Shown: in pieces, positions 12,070 to 22,020 of the stretch
Numbering within the stretch: the first letter of the stretch is position 1
Layout: every line of letters begins with the position of its first letter
Assembly (NCBI RefSeq): GCF_037126465.1
Contig: NW_026999403.1
Span: forward strand, 62,001 to 126,000
Reading direction: 5' to 3'
DNA from: Ornithodoros turicata
Taxonomy: Eukaryota; Arthropoda; Arachnida; Ixodida; Argasidae
DNA: 64,000 nucleotides
Position numbers and translations under genes: made by a program
The notes under the pieces: model-generated
What the model was told of the DNA's origin: nothing
The model's input: the letters and a program-made list of their open reading frames with translations, nothing else
Databases searched by the model: none

Positions 12070-12173
12070 GTGGCGTTTGCGATCTGGCAATTCCTTCTTG
12101 CCATTGGTGCGACCCTGGCGACTGAATCTGCGACTGATGTGACCACTACGGAAAGAACTCACGATGATCAAGG
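12070..12173 (+). CDS. Exon 2, signal-peptide core and mature N-terminus
   Basis: A pyrimidine-rich acceptor ends in tttgctcag at 12069. The exon opens in phase 0 with VAFAIWQFLLAIGATLAT, a hydrophobic core followed by small residues suited to signal peptidase cleavage, then an acidic, threonine-rich segment. The donor is GG|gtaagg at 12174, phase 2. A secreted product follows from the signal peptide. A downstream exon opening in phase 2 is needed; the phospholipase exon at 24633 opens in phase 2, but the exon at 21887 opens in phase 0, so the link to that gene is possible but unproven. Confidence 0.55.
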
Positions 12174-12179
12174 GTAAGG

Positions 12180-12740
12180 CACAACTATGTTTAATGTTAT
12201 GACAAGATTGCAGTGAATTTTGCTTTATCATTATTATCCCTTCACATAGCAGTCCATGCAAAACATGGGGTCGTCGAAGCCGTCGACATGCCGCGGCGCA
12301 ATAGTTGCCATGAGTCCACTGATGAAGCGCCAATAGCAGGTGCTGAGACCAGTGATGTGGATTTGACGATAGAAATCAAATCAAAATCAAATCAACTCCC
12401 CATTGTAGCGAGGAAAACAGATGCAGTCGAACTTAATCACACATTTCAAGGTGTGTCAGAAACTGAAATAATTTTGAAGCGCTATTCGATTTTCCATGTC
12501 AAATGAACTCGCGTTTTTAAAGTCAGGGTTTATCGATCTTTCACCAAATTGGAAAGTTTATAGAATGGCTTCGAGGTATCAGTAGGGCTGAAAATTGGTC
12601 ACTATAACAAATATTTTGAATAACAACGGCAGTTTGATGGGCATCACACACTCAGAGCAATAATTGCATAACTGGCCAACACAGATGGACGGAGAACATA
12701 ACTGGAATTATAGTAATGCCCCAATGGTGTAACATGAGAT
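12180..12740. other. No supported exon
   Basis: An acceptor-like catag at 12245-12249 is followed in the phase required by exon 2 by only 17 codons before a stop. The longer open frame of this stretch is in a different phase. Nothing else is recognised. Confidence 0.3.
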
Positions 12741-12741
12741 C

Positions 12742-12890
12742 CACTCTGAAAAAAAAGGGAGTAACGAGGGAGTAACTTCCCGGTTTCACTACATTTTCAC
12801 TCCCCGGTCAGTGAGTTACTCACTCTTGCTCTCTGCATTCTCCAAATTACTCCTTCACTGCCAAATAGTTACTCCCCCTTCCTGTCAAAA
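12742..12890 (+). mobile_element. 5' part of a CACTCT-ended MITE
   Basis: It starts with cactctgaaaaaaaagggagtaa, which matches the termini of the complete element at 38527-39060, and continues with the same gagtaac/actccc-rich interior. No matching 3' terminus was found, so the copy is partial. Confidence 0.55.
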
Positions 12891-12899
12891 TATTATTCA

Positions 12900-13480
12900 A
12901 CAACTTGCGGGTGACAACGTCCTGCTTCCCGTGTGGAGATTTTCGACTTATAAACACGTGTACCACATCCCAGCTATTCAGTTGTTGTATCGTCGTGGTA
13001 ATTTAGTCATTAGTTTTGCACAAAATTCTCAGTTCGTGAGGATTTCACCCTTACGGAAGGACATCGCCTGGCATGTGACCTTCTGACAAGCCAATTTCTT
13101 TAATGACTTATTCCGGCGTTTACCGCGTTCGAGGAAGCTGCCCAATGAAGGCTCCCTTCAAATCCCTTTCAATTGGCGTAAGCGGTGGAGGGAGGTAAGT
13201 GAAAGCCGGTTCCTGGTATACTGGAGAGGCGCTCCTTGAAAACGCGGTCCGCCAACGGGTGGGCCGTGTCTTTGAACGCGCGGCCTATGAAACGGTTGTC
13301 ACGGCAGCAACGCTTGCGGTGCTGTTTCAGGGAAATTTTTTCCTAAAAATGAGGGCTACTGAGGACAGCTCGCATGTTTTCTTGGATAAGTAGTCCTTTG
13401 GGACTGCCAAAATTCCCGTCCTCCAGGTGGCAGTGCGTGACTTCACATCTCTCCCTCTTGTGTACCAGCCAGTGCTCGGC
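12900..13480. other. No gene recognised
   Basis: A strong donor-like gggag|gtaagt occurs at 13195 after about 55 open bases, but the matching acceptor is weak. I see no family similarity. Confidence 0.3.
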
Positions 13481-13483
13481 ACT

Positions 13484-13783
13484 TCAGGCCTTCGAAACTC
13501 ACGATCACAATCATCTGATAAGGCGTCAGTTCGGGCCCTGCTACGAATCCATGTGAAGGTCGACATGGCATATCAGTGAGGTCGATCATGCAGCATATTA
13601 ATGAACTTACCGGATAACATCACACTTGTAAACTGAGCAGGTGTGATGTTATCTGGTGAGTGCGCTAACATCCGCGCATGGTCGAACTCACCGATGCGCC
13701 ACATCGACCTTCACATAAATGTGTAGCAGGGCCTGAACTCACGCCTTATCGGATGATTGTGACCGTGAGTTTCGAAGGCCTGA
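13484..13783. mobile_element. 300-bp foldback element
   Basis: The left half starts tcaggccttcgaaactcac, and the right half ends with its near-perfect reverse complement. Pairing continues with few mismatches to a centre near 13630, where a gataacatcacac block is matched by gtgtgatgttatc. The structure is a non-autonomous foldback or MITE with no coding capacity. Weak pairing may extend about 25 bases outward on both sides. Confidence 0.8.
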
Positions 13784-13989
13784 ATCGCCGAAGCATGTAC
13801 CAGCATAACGCTTCCCTTTTACGTCGCATCGAGCAGCATATTGCAACAAACAAGAAACGAACTTGTCTAGCCGCCTCCTTTGTAGTACATTTATTTATAT
13901 TCTTCTCAACCCTCAACCTCTACTCTTTTGCGACTTGGGTTTGATATATTCTTGACCACTTATAGCAGGTCCTCAAACCTGAAGAAGCT

Positions 13990-14340
13990 GAGCCTACTGC
14001 ACGAAAGTCTCGTTTTTCGCAAATTAAACTGTTTAATGCTCTCAACCGTTTTCTCTTTACTTGTGAATCGTTATCGTCGGAAACTTGCACATTGTTTTTT
14101 CAGGTTCTACGACAATTTCTATAGGTGAATATTGGCATCTTTGAGGTTCCATCGCGGTTCAAAATTTTCAACATGCAAAGAAGGCTTCATTTGCTGCACT
14201 GAATCCGTGGGGCAAAGCCCACTAATGAGCCATGTATTCCGAACACCGATTTTGTGAGGAGTTTGAGACTACTACGAGTAATCGTAGTGTTGTGTATTAT
14301 TCGTGAAACAGTTCATAAAGTGGAAAGTTTTGCAAAATTG
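13990..14340. other. Repeat fragment only
   Basis: A segment near 13978-14020 has a cctgaagaagc then gcacgaaagtctcgt arrangement, also present in the foldback at 31838-31951. No gene is seen. Confidence 0.35.
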
Positions 14341-14349
14341 GAGGTGTAC

Positions 14350-14837
14350 TCAAGCAAGTAGCAGTTCTTGCGCGGTCTCGTAAAATACGCCAAGCGCACT
14401 CCACATCGTGCGAATATCCCCCAGTGTAGTTAGCGTGTAGACCCAAGTAATTGTTGCAGCGGCACTAGTATTCTCAGTTATGTTATTGATAAAAATAAGA
14501 AACAATAGCGGTCCGAGAACTGACCCCCACGGAACTCCTGAGGTTACTAGTGAAAGATCAGAGCTAACTGCATCATAGGCAACAATTTGGTATCTATTGC
14601 TTATATATAAAGTTATACACGTTAGCGGACGAGAGTTCTTTAGCAGAACACCATTTACCAATAATTTTGCATGCGACACTTTATCAAAAGCTTTCTCGAT
14701 ATCCAAGAATGTCACGTCAACCTGCTTCTTTTCATCAATACACTGGGATAAGTATAAGATAAGATGTAGTATATGATATATAATATATATATATATATAT
14801 ATATAGTATATATATATATAATATATAGTATATATAT

Positions 14838-14879
<42 letters not shown>

Positions 14880-15350
14880 TAAGTATATATAAGATAAGAT
14901 GTGTAAACCCGACCGAGAGCAGGATAGTAGAAGATTTCTTTCTGAAATCATATTGATTAACATTGATTATGTTGTGGTGCTCCACAAAGGGGATATGTGC
15001 GAATGTAACATGTGCTCAAACACCCTTGAACAAGTGCAAAGCAATGAGATGGGGCAGCGGTCCTCAACTTATGTTGCATTCTTCCTTTTTGGTACTGGAA
15101 TAACTTTTGCTATTTTCCATTTATCAGAAAGGATGCCCATTCTATATATTGTGGTGAAGGGCACTTCTAAATACAACGGCATCCATGAAGCATATTGTTT
15201 TAAAAATGCGTTAGTAATGTCATCTGGTCCAGGGCTCTTTATAGCCTCCAATTGCAAACGCAGGTTGTCAGTTCCGTTCGATAATAATATCTTCAGTGGA
15301 AGGAATATGAGTGAACTTATCACACGTGATTTGCTATTATCTGCCATCAC
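14350..15350 (-). pseudogene. LINE reverse transcriptase relic (jockey/CR1 type)
   Basis: On the minus strand the frame from 15350 carries SPGPDDITNAFLK and a KIAKVIPVPK segment, which are the first conserved blocks of a non-LTR reverse transcriptase. A second frame ending at 14350 carries the AFDKVSH block and SGVPWGSVLGPLLFLIFINN, the next two conserved blocks. The catalytic FADD block is not found: the expected position reads as an unrelated tail. An AT microsatellite sits between the blocks. Frame breaks and the missing catalytic block make it inactive. Confidence 0.75.
14768..14887. repeat. (TA)n microsatellite inside the LINE relic
   Basis: About 120 bases of nearly pure TA lie between two exact 15-bp copies of tataagataagatgt at 14753-14767 and 14888-14902. 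On the minus strand the tract stays open in the frame of the reverse transcriptase, reading as alternating Tyr and Ile. Confidence 0.9.
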
Positions 15351-15359
15351 CCCATGAAA

Positions 15360-16180
15360 CCACAGATGAAAATCTGTTACATCACGTGTTCACAATAGGT
15401 CCGCTCTGACCAACTCTTTTTTTCTTCTTATTTGGCTTCTTGACGTGGTCGAATGCATTGCCCTTGAAGATCGCAGAGATCTCGTTGCTCTCACTCAACA
15501 CAGAAGTAGTGGCAAAGCAATCAAAATGAAAAGACAGGTGGTCAGTCTTGTTAAGGAAGAAGTCTAAAGGATCATCCACACGACCTCGCATCTGCGCGTT
15601 TCACTTCCATTTTGTTTCCCATTATACTTTGTCCATCGTTCGCTATAAGGACCCCTTCTTTATATTTTTGCACATTTGATGCCGAAACCCAGGAAACTGG
15701 ATTTGTGCAAGAATTACTGCTGAATGTTATACTCAACTGGACTGCAAGGTTTGGACAGAACTGGACGGCATTAGAATGGACAATTTAGAAGAGCTGGAGA
15801 GGGTACGTGCTACTTGTCATCATTCGACAGTTGCGAGCAACGTCAATGATATAACGACTTTACTGACTGCAACCCCATTGGATACCTCCCAGCTGAGATG
15901 GAAGCTTGCATTTCTGGAATTGAAAGTTGCAAGATTGACTGAATTGAATTAACCTATCCGAGCTCCCGTGAATCGAGACTTGTTGGAGAGCGAATGTGAG
16001 TCTTGTGATCGATACCTTGAATAACTACACCACTATCATGGTACGAGCCCGATCGGCGTTAGATTCTTCAGTCAGTCATGAAGACTGCGCCATGGTGTAT
16101 CGACCACGTGTGATGGAACTTCCTACGTCTGGGTCAAAAATGGCTGCCAGAGGACCGTTCTTCCGGTTCTTAATAGCGTT
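15360..16180. other. No gene recognised
   Basis: Only short overlapping open frames occur. An acceptor-like gcgtttctgcag ends at 16188, just before the next reading frame. Confidence 0.3.
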
Positions 16181-16186
16181 TCTGCA

Positions 16187-17087
16187 GTGACCTCCACTCT
16201 GAAAGCACAACGAAAGCCCGAGAATAGAGCCCGGTACAGTGCAGAGATAGTACGCTCCAACATAATTGTGACGGGAGCCAACTCTGACGGCAGCCATGAG
16301 GAACCACGTTTTGCTGCGAAGCCTGGAGAGGCTCAAGAGGCAATGAGTAATGCTGCAGTCGATGACGAGGGGTCACATTCACTGAAAAATGAAGACACGC
16401 TGTCGAAACTTCAAGCTCCCTATGACAAACTTGAACAGGACTCCAACCTCGACAGGACTGATGTCTTTCAAGAAAGTGGAGAAAAGCTGAAGGACACGCT
16501 CACTCAACTTGCCAGAAATCTGTCCGAAGACGAACATGATCAGTTCGTCACAGTCGGGGGTGGATCCAGGTAAGATCCCCGGGGGGGGGGGGGGGCCCAC
16601 TACAAAAAAAAGAGAGAAGACGGGGGGGGGGGGGGTCGCCATGTAAGACGGCGAGCTGCTGCGCTTTCATTTCACACCAGAACTTTATTTATGATCTACA
16701 TGTTGCGAAGCTTAGCAAGCTGTAGAGGAACGCCACCTTGCGGCGTGTGCGGAAAACGGAGCGTGCGGCAGGAAAATCTGCCGGAATGGGGGTAGAGGTA
16801 TGTCTCGCGGGGGGCCCGGACCCCCAGGGCCCCCCCCCCCCCTGGATCCGCCCCTGGTCACAGTGAACCCCTGTGAGTGGTCTACGTTAAACGCGACAAA
16901 GCGTGATGGTAATGGTACACTGGCGTTCTCGGTGTCTGAAGATTTCTCCGTCAGTGGGAGAAGTGTTCAGACGGACCTTCCAGAGGGTAAAGTAGGCCCC
17001 TTTGAGTCTGCAATTAATGAGCAAACAAGGAATTCAGGATGGCTTAAAAGAGAGACTGGAGGGCGTAAAGCAAGAGAGCTCAAGTAA
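16187..17087 (+). pseudogene. Unknown acidic ORF split by a MITE
   Basis: Two frames, 16187-16553 and 16857-17087, share the residues VTV at their junction and become one continuous frame if the 303-bp MITE and one copy of its target-site duplication are removed. The combined product would be about 200 residues, hydrophilic, rich in Glu, Asp, Ser and Lys, with a likely helical stretch rich in Leu and Lys, and no motif I recognise. It ends about 240 bases before a DNA polymerase relic on the same strand and may belong to the same element. The break is recent enough that both halves are still open. Confidence 0.4.
16554..16856. mobile_element. G/C-tract MITE with gtcacag duplication
   Basis: The flanks carry the direct repeat gtcacag at 16547-16553 and 16857-16863. 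The termini are inverted: gggggtggatccagg at the left and the complement of ggggcggatccagg at the right. Long G and C homopolymers adjoin both ends. There is no coding capacity. Confidence 0.7.
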
Positions 17088-17324
17088 TCTCATCCAAGAC
17101 GAGCAACAAAACTGCGACGAGTTCAGGGGTGTGTTATTCGCACACCTTATTCTCAGAAGAGCCAGCAATAAGTAGTTCAGAGATGTACCTGGACAGCCTG
17201 AAAGCGTCACCATATGTGAGGACGATGTGCACAGAAGTAGTAATGGCCAGTGCTGCTTTGCAACTACATTGACCAGTTTCATCCAGTTGACCTGTTACTA
17301 CACAGTAACTCAAAAGTTACGTGT

Positions 17325-18693
17325 GAAGCAGTGCCCTGAAGCTCACCAAAGGCCAACTCGAGCTCATGAGCGATAGCGAGGTGTACGAAACGATCGAGAA
17401 GGGAATCAAGGGAGGTATCTGTAACAGCTTCCACAGATACTGTCAGACTAATTACGAGGGATGCGACGATTACGACCCCCAGCAAGAAAAGACTTTTATC
17501 TAGTACCTCGACGTGAACAGTTTGTACCCATACGCGATGACTTTCCATTTCCCGACAGGTGGTTTTGGGTGGGTTGATCCTTCGAAGTGGAGCGAGATGA
17601 ATTTTCTCAACATTCCTCACTATTCGGAAGAGGGTTATGTGTACGTGGTAGACGTGTCATATGGCAAGGAACTGCACGCGCTCACCAGGGATTTTTCCCT
17701 GGTACCCGAACGCAGATGCGTGGACGAGGACGAACTCTCTCTCTACCATAAACACTCGAAAGAGGCATTGACATTGAGCGCACCGCCCACAAAGAAACTC
17801 TTGCTGACGTGCGACAACAAAGAACGCTATGTCGTTCAATATGCACTGCTCGCTCTGTATGTGACGCTGGGCATGAAAATAAAAGGTGTTCACAGAATCC
17901 TCTCGTTCCGCCAAGACAATTTTTTGCGAACCTCCGTGCAGAGAAACCTGATGTTGAGTAACGCTGTGAGCACAAAATTCGAGCGGCTTCTGTACAAAAA
18001 CATGTTGAACAGCACGTTCCGCAAGTCGATACAATATGTGAGATGTATGAAGAGGTACGCTATAGCCTATGACAAAGAAAGCTCACCCTGAAAAGCTAGC
18101 ACCGACGACAATCAGCATTTTCACATTCTGAGTGACAAGTGCATCTTATACGAGATGAAACAGTATTGTAGGAAATGCGTGCACCCGCTTTATGTAGGCT
18201 TTGACATTTTGGAGATATCCAAAGTTCGAATGTACAGCTTCACCTACAGGTCGCTCATTTCCCACTTGACATGCCCAGTGCTGTTGATCTACAACAATAC
18301 GGACAGCATAATTTTTTTCTCTCACGTGTGCAAGCCTGGAAGAGCAGCTGATGAAAATCGAGAATGAGTTAGTTCTGTCATCCTATCCACCGGACCACCC
18401 TCGTTTCAACGACGAGCATGAGAACAAAATGGGGTACTTCAAAGACGAGACAGAAGGTGGTGTTATTCAGGAAGTCGTAGCCATCCAAGCCAAAATGTAT
18501 AGCATTCTCTTGGCTGGGACACATGAATAAATCGCGAGAGCGAAAGGAGTTAAGACGTCGTGAGGAAACACCTATTGCACGAAGTGTACCGAGATTCTCT
18601 GTTCAATGAAAAGACAGTCTCTCAGAAGCAGTGCACCATCCAGACTATTAAGCAAACAATGTACACCATTTTGAGACTCAAGAAGAGCTTGGT
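17325..18693 (+). pseudogene. Degenerate family-B DNA polymerase (Polinton or virus-like)
   Basis: Conserved blocks appear in order. KGGICNSFHRY lies near 17400-17440. The motif A block DVNSLYP is at about 17509-17530. A KKLLLTCDNKERY...KIKGVHR block lies near 17797-17893. NSTFRKSI is at about 18010-18035. The motif C block reads YNNTDS near 18290, where the first aspartate of the usual DTDS is replaced by Asn. A C-terminal YPPDHP...KMYSI block is at 18385-18505. An in-frame stop precedes motif A and a frame change follows 18089, so it is dead. This composition is known from protein-primed polymerases of Polintons and related viruses. Similarity stops where the 1.4-kb repeat begins. Confidence 0.75.
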
Positions 18694-18930
18694 CTTGTAA
18701 CGGGCGTAGATCCGACGCAACATCCCCTGCAGCGGCCTCGGAGAGATCACTCCTATATTACCAAAGCCCACCATGTCTATCACACAGCGAAAAGCAGTGA
18801 TGACGAGGTTCTTACGGCGACTATCCTTGTTGCAACATTCATGCCCCATTTCTTCCTCAAGAAGCATGGATACAGGGACAATTTTGTAAAGCGTGGTAGC
18901 TGAACATTTCCAGGTACTGGCCACACGAGC
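18694..18930 (-). pseudogene. ORF fragment of the 1.4-kb repeat, copy 2
   Basis: The same frame as in copy 1 is read here with conserved MVGFGNIG and RRIYAR segments. The open frame continues into unrelated sequence on both sides, up to 19152 and down to 18622, so only the shared part is meaningful. A TATAAA at 18946-18951 on the minus strand matches that of copy 1. Confidence 0.4.
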
Positions 18931-19158
18931 GCACTGCGCGCTGCCTTTATACAGTGTTTTCAAATATGGACACGCAAAGAAATGAGAGCGAAACTGAAAG
19001 GGGGAAGCAACACATTGGCTGCTAGGAGCGTGCGTGCGCAGTGGAAAGAGAGAGTGAAACTGAAACAGGGAGCTCCCGCGAGGAGATGAACACTCCATGC
19101 CGGCGGCGCAGAGGGCGCTAGGAGCACACGTACGCACATGCATAACGGCCACGGACAG

Positions 19159-20377
19159 CAGGGTTGCCAGATTTGGCTAGAAATAGCCAAATTTGGCTAA
19201 TATTGCTCGCATTTGGCGGGTAAAAATCGGGTTTGGCTATTTGGCTAGTTTTGGGCCATTTTCTGAATTTTGACCGTGATTCCGTTTAGAAACGATGAAA
19301 ATGTGAAACAAGAGAAAAATCCATTGTTTCATACGTTCCTTGAATCCACGGCTGCGTCAGTGCGTTCTCCTTGACCTTGAAAGCTCGCGTTTATGCGACA
19401 AAGTTTCGCTTTGCTGAATGCTGATGCAATGCTCCCACCTGCAGGATGAGGAAAAACTGGGTGTGATGGAAAGATCCACCTTGTCGCCTGTGTCAAAATT
19501 GTGTTGAGACAACTTCGATTGAACTTAGAAGTACTGGAATCTCTACAGCTGCTACAATGCAACAATCTTGAGAAAACATATTTTCTATCTTATATCTATC
19601 TATATGCGGAAAATTATAATTTTCCGCATTTCGCGGATCGTTTCGCAACCTGATTCCTGGCGACTCAGTCTCTGATATCGAATCTGAGTTCTCGCTGCTG
19701 CAGATTGTTATAAAGGACGCACGGGATGAGAGCACGCCCAAGTTCTGGATAAAACTGCGACGCATGGAAAACAGCATTGGGAAAAAGATGTTCCCGAATC
19801 TGTCGGGGTTCGCTATCGGCCTGCTCAGCGTCCCGATCTCCAATGCTGTCGTAGAAAGAGTATTTAGTCAGGTTACTGTTATGAAAACAGACCTGAGGAA
19901 CCGTTTGTCTTTGACCACCCTCGAGACCCTCCTGTGGCTGTGCCGATTTCAAGCCGTCAGACAACCTCCTAAAGAAGTTCACGAGCGACGTGCTTTATGG
20001 AGAAAGTCAATGGGAAGAAACTGCGGACGAGGATCCTGAAGACCCGGGAAACAACTCCGACGAATGTCCTTAGCAGTCTACAATTGACTGGAGCTTGAAT
20101 TTTTCATATTTTCCTTCGTTCTAATCGCATCATTTCACGAATAATAAATGCCTGTCATTCATTCAATGCACGGCTGTCGTTTCTGCGTCAGCAGTCAAAC
20201 CGAAACGGATAACAAGGAAGGACAAGGAGCGCCTCCCGCAGCATGTGTAGCATGCACAAACACGTCGGGCGCTTTTGGCTATTTTTTTGGCTAGAAGGTA
20301 CTGGCGTACTGGCTATATTTTGGCTACAGGTGGCCGGAAAACGGGCTATACAAGGCCTTCGCCATCTGGCAACCCTG
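19159..20377 (+). mobile_element. hAT transposon, 1219 bp, with 8-bp duplications
   Basis: The element starts with cagggttgccagat, and its last 14 bases are the exact reverse complement. The 8-bp sequence acggacag flanks it directly at 19151-19158 and 20378-20385. Subterminal ttggct motifs are repeated at both ends. It carries the C-terminal end of a hAT transposase on the plus strand. At 1.2 kb it is shorter than autonomous hAT elements and is probably an internally deleted copy. Confidence 0.92.
19665..20039 (+). pseudogene. hAT transposase C-terminal fragment
   Basis: The frame encodes FWIKL, then GLLSVPISNAVVERVFSQV and KTDLRNRLSLTTLETLL, which is the dimerisation region typical of hAT transposases. 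The N-terminal BED finger and the catalytic RNase H-like core are absent, so it cannot be an active transposase. It lies entirely within the TIR-bounded element and is read from left to right. The stop is at 20037-20039. Confidence 0.85.
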
Positions 20378-21336
20378 ACGGACAGGCGCTCCCGTCATTT
20401 GCGGGCTCGCTGCTGTAGAGTGAGGGCGTGCGGTCGGCCGCACCGCCGTCCCCGCGCTGTGTCAGTTGAGACTTGGCTGTCGTCGGGATCGGGCACTCTG
20501 TCGCCGCAGGGGAAAAGGTGAGTGATCTGTCATGGCGGTTTTTCCCCGATGTTTGCGCATTTTTTTACCACACTCGTGTTAAGCCTTTTCTCGCATGTTT
20601 GCCGTAGTGGTTAGGCCTTACTCCCTGTGTCTTGTGCACACAAGTTTGTTTGTTTAACAGTGACCCATATCATCCTAAGCCTTTTCTCCGTGTTGACGAA
20701 TGTTTAGCGTTGTGCGCCTACCATTTTGTGGTTGCCGTCTAGTGTTAGCTGTTGAATTTCATAGCATTGTGAGGTGACGCTGTGTTTAGGCCAATTCTAG
20801 CACCTTAAGCCTTTTCCCCGATGTGAAGTGTTTTCTCCGTGCTGTCGCACGTATAGCAGTAGCGATTAGGCCTGTTCCCCACACTCTGGCATACTTAGAC
20901 TTGTTGAGCAGTGTTGCAATTTTACCTGGCGCTAGTGTTTTATTGTTCTGTGTCTTTCTCGCATAGAGCTATGATGGTGGCACCATCTGGTGTGACACCT
21001 TACAACTAGGTGGCTACGTGTCGTCGATGCCTGCAACTACCGGCCGCAACATGGCGGACGCTGGTCACTCGGGCATTCCGAAGCGGTTTCTTTGCCACGG
21101 CGTTGTTGATTTTCGAATGAATTGTTTCTCTCCACTCTATTTCTATCACTTTTTTTTCTTTTTTATGGCCACGATTATTCGGAAGCACACAGCTGCTCTG
21201 GACACGAGTTAGGTGCTCCCCAATTAGTGTGTGACTCTCTAGAGGGTGCTGATTACTGTGGGGGGGGGGGGGGTCCCAGTTAGCTGTAATTGGTAATTTA
21301 ATCATGTTTTGGCCAGATGTGTGTTTCCGGACACAC

Positions 21337-21666
21337 GTGGTTAGTACTTACCACTAACGTAGACGTCGGCACGCAAGAAACCGAGCTTATTCGCCGAGAA
21401 GCACAGTAGACATCCAGTTTGAACACCGTTGGCTACGTGAATGTGCCAACCACACGCAACGGCACAACCATAGACTGTGTGTTCACGAGAAGTGTTATAA
21501 TGCGTACTGCGTGGACCACATCTCCTGCTACAGTATTCACAAATGCATTCTCTGCATCGCCAGAACTGAAGACCACCCAAACGAAGAGGGATCGACTGAC
21601 CGTGTACATGCAGTGGCACACATATACATTCAGGTTCATGGTGTTAGGAGTAAATAGCAAGTTTTA
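21337..21666 (+). pseudogene. Possible transposon protein fragment; Cys-rich alternative frame
   Basis: Two plus-strand frames are open. One contains PTTRNGTTIDCVFTR, which looks like the C-terminal end of an endonuclease/exonuclease/phosphatase domain of a transposon protein. The other, in the frame of 21361, has seven cysteines within about 40 residues. I favour the transposon reading because it carries a recognisable block and adjoins a repeat boundary. Neither is well supported. Confidence 0.25.
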
Positions 21667-21886
21667 GCTGATCTGATGTGTCAACGGTAATGCTTCGTGA
21701 AAACATGTTAGGCAGTCACCCGATTCCTTTGATCTTTGGTTAAACAGCTTCCTTTATCCTATCGTTTCCGCCGTGTGCTGCCGATCTGCTGAAATTCCAG
21801 AAAGTGTGCTTCTCTCTCATCCAAAATGGAGTCGTTTTTTTTTTTCGTATGTTATAATGATATCGCATTTCCTACGCGTTTGGCAG

Positions 21887-22020
21887 TGCGCCAAAGAGTA
21901 CAGTAATTTTTTGGCTTCCAGGTACTTCATTAAAACTAACATCACTCCTGCATACATCGATGAAATGAGAAACAAATGCAGACCATTGGAACGCGGGAGT
22001 CAGGGAGCAATGCAATACAT
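21887..22020 (+). CDS. Phospholipase A2 exon, N-terminal extension
   Basis: The acceptor follows a T-rich tract and ends tttggcag at 21886. The exon opens in phase 0 with CAKEYSNF and closes at AT|gtaagc (phase 2). It has two cysteines and an NIT glycosylation site. The codon split with the next exon becomes Ile. A MITE begins only 30 bases into the following intron. Confidence 0.65.

Larger units (their letters stand above)
18694..21310 (-). repeat. Unclassified 1.4-kb dispersed repeat, copy 2 (with hAT insertion)
   Basis: Both ends coincide with those of copy 1 at 1463-2866, and the internal order is the same, interrupted only by the hAT element at 19159-20377. The left boundary abuts the DNA polymerase relic. 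A G13 tract near 21259 replaces a shorter G run in copy 1. Copy 1 supplies the uninterrupted version of the hAT target site. Confidence 0.75.

Noticed and set aside
12213..12506. A 97-codon frame as the third exon of the secreted protein
   Set aside because: Its phase does not match the donor of exon 2, and the matching phase stops after 17 codons.
13140..13194. A small phospholipase exon ending at a strong gtaagt
   Set aside because: The donor is good, but the acceptor lacks a pyrimidine tract, and the resulting phase does not connect to the exon at 21887.
14350..14985. A 211-codon frame with long Tyr/Ile repeats
   Set aside because: The repeats are a TA microsatellite within a LINE relic. 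The rest is reverse transcriptase blocks.
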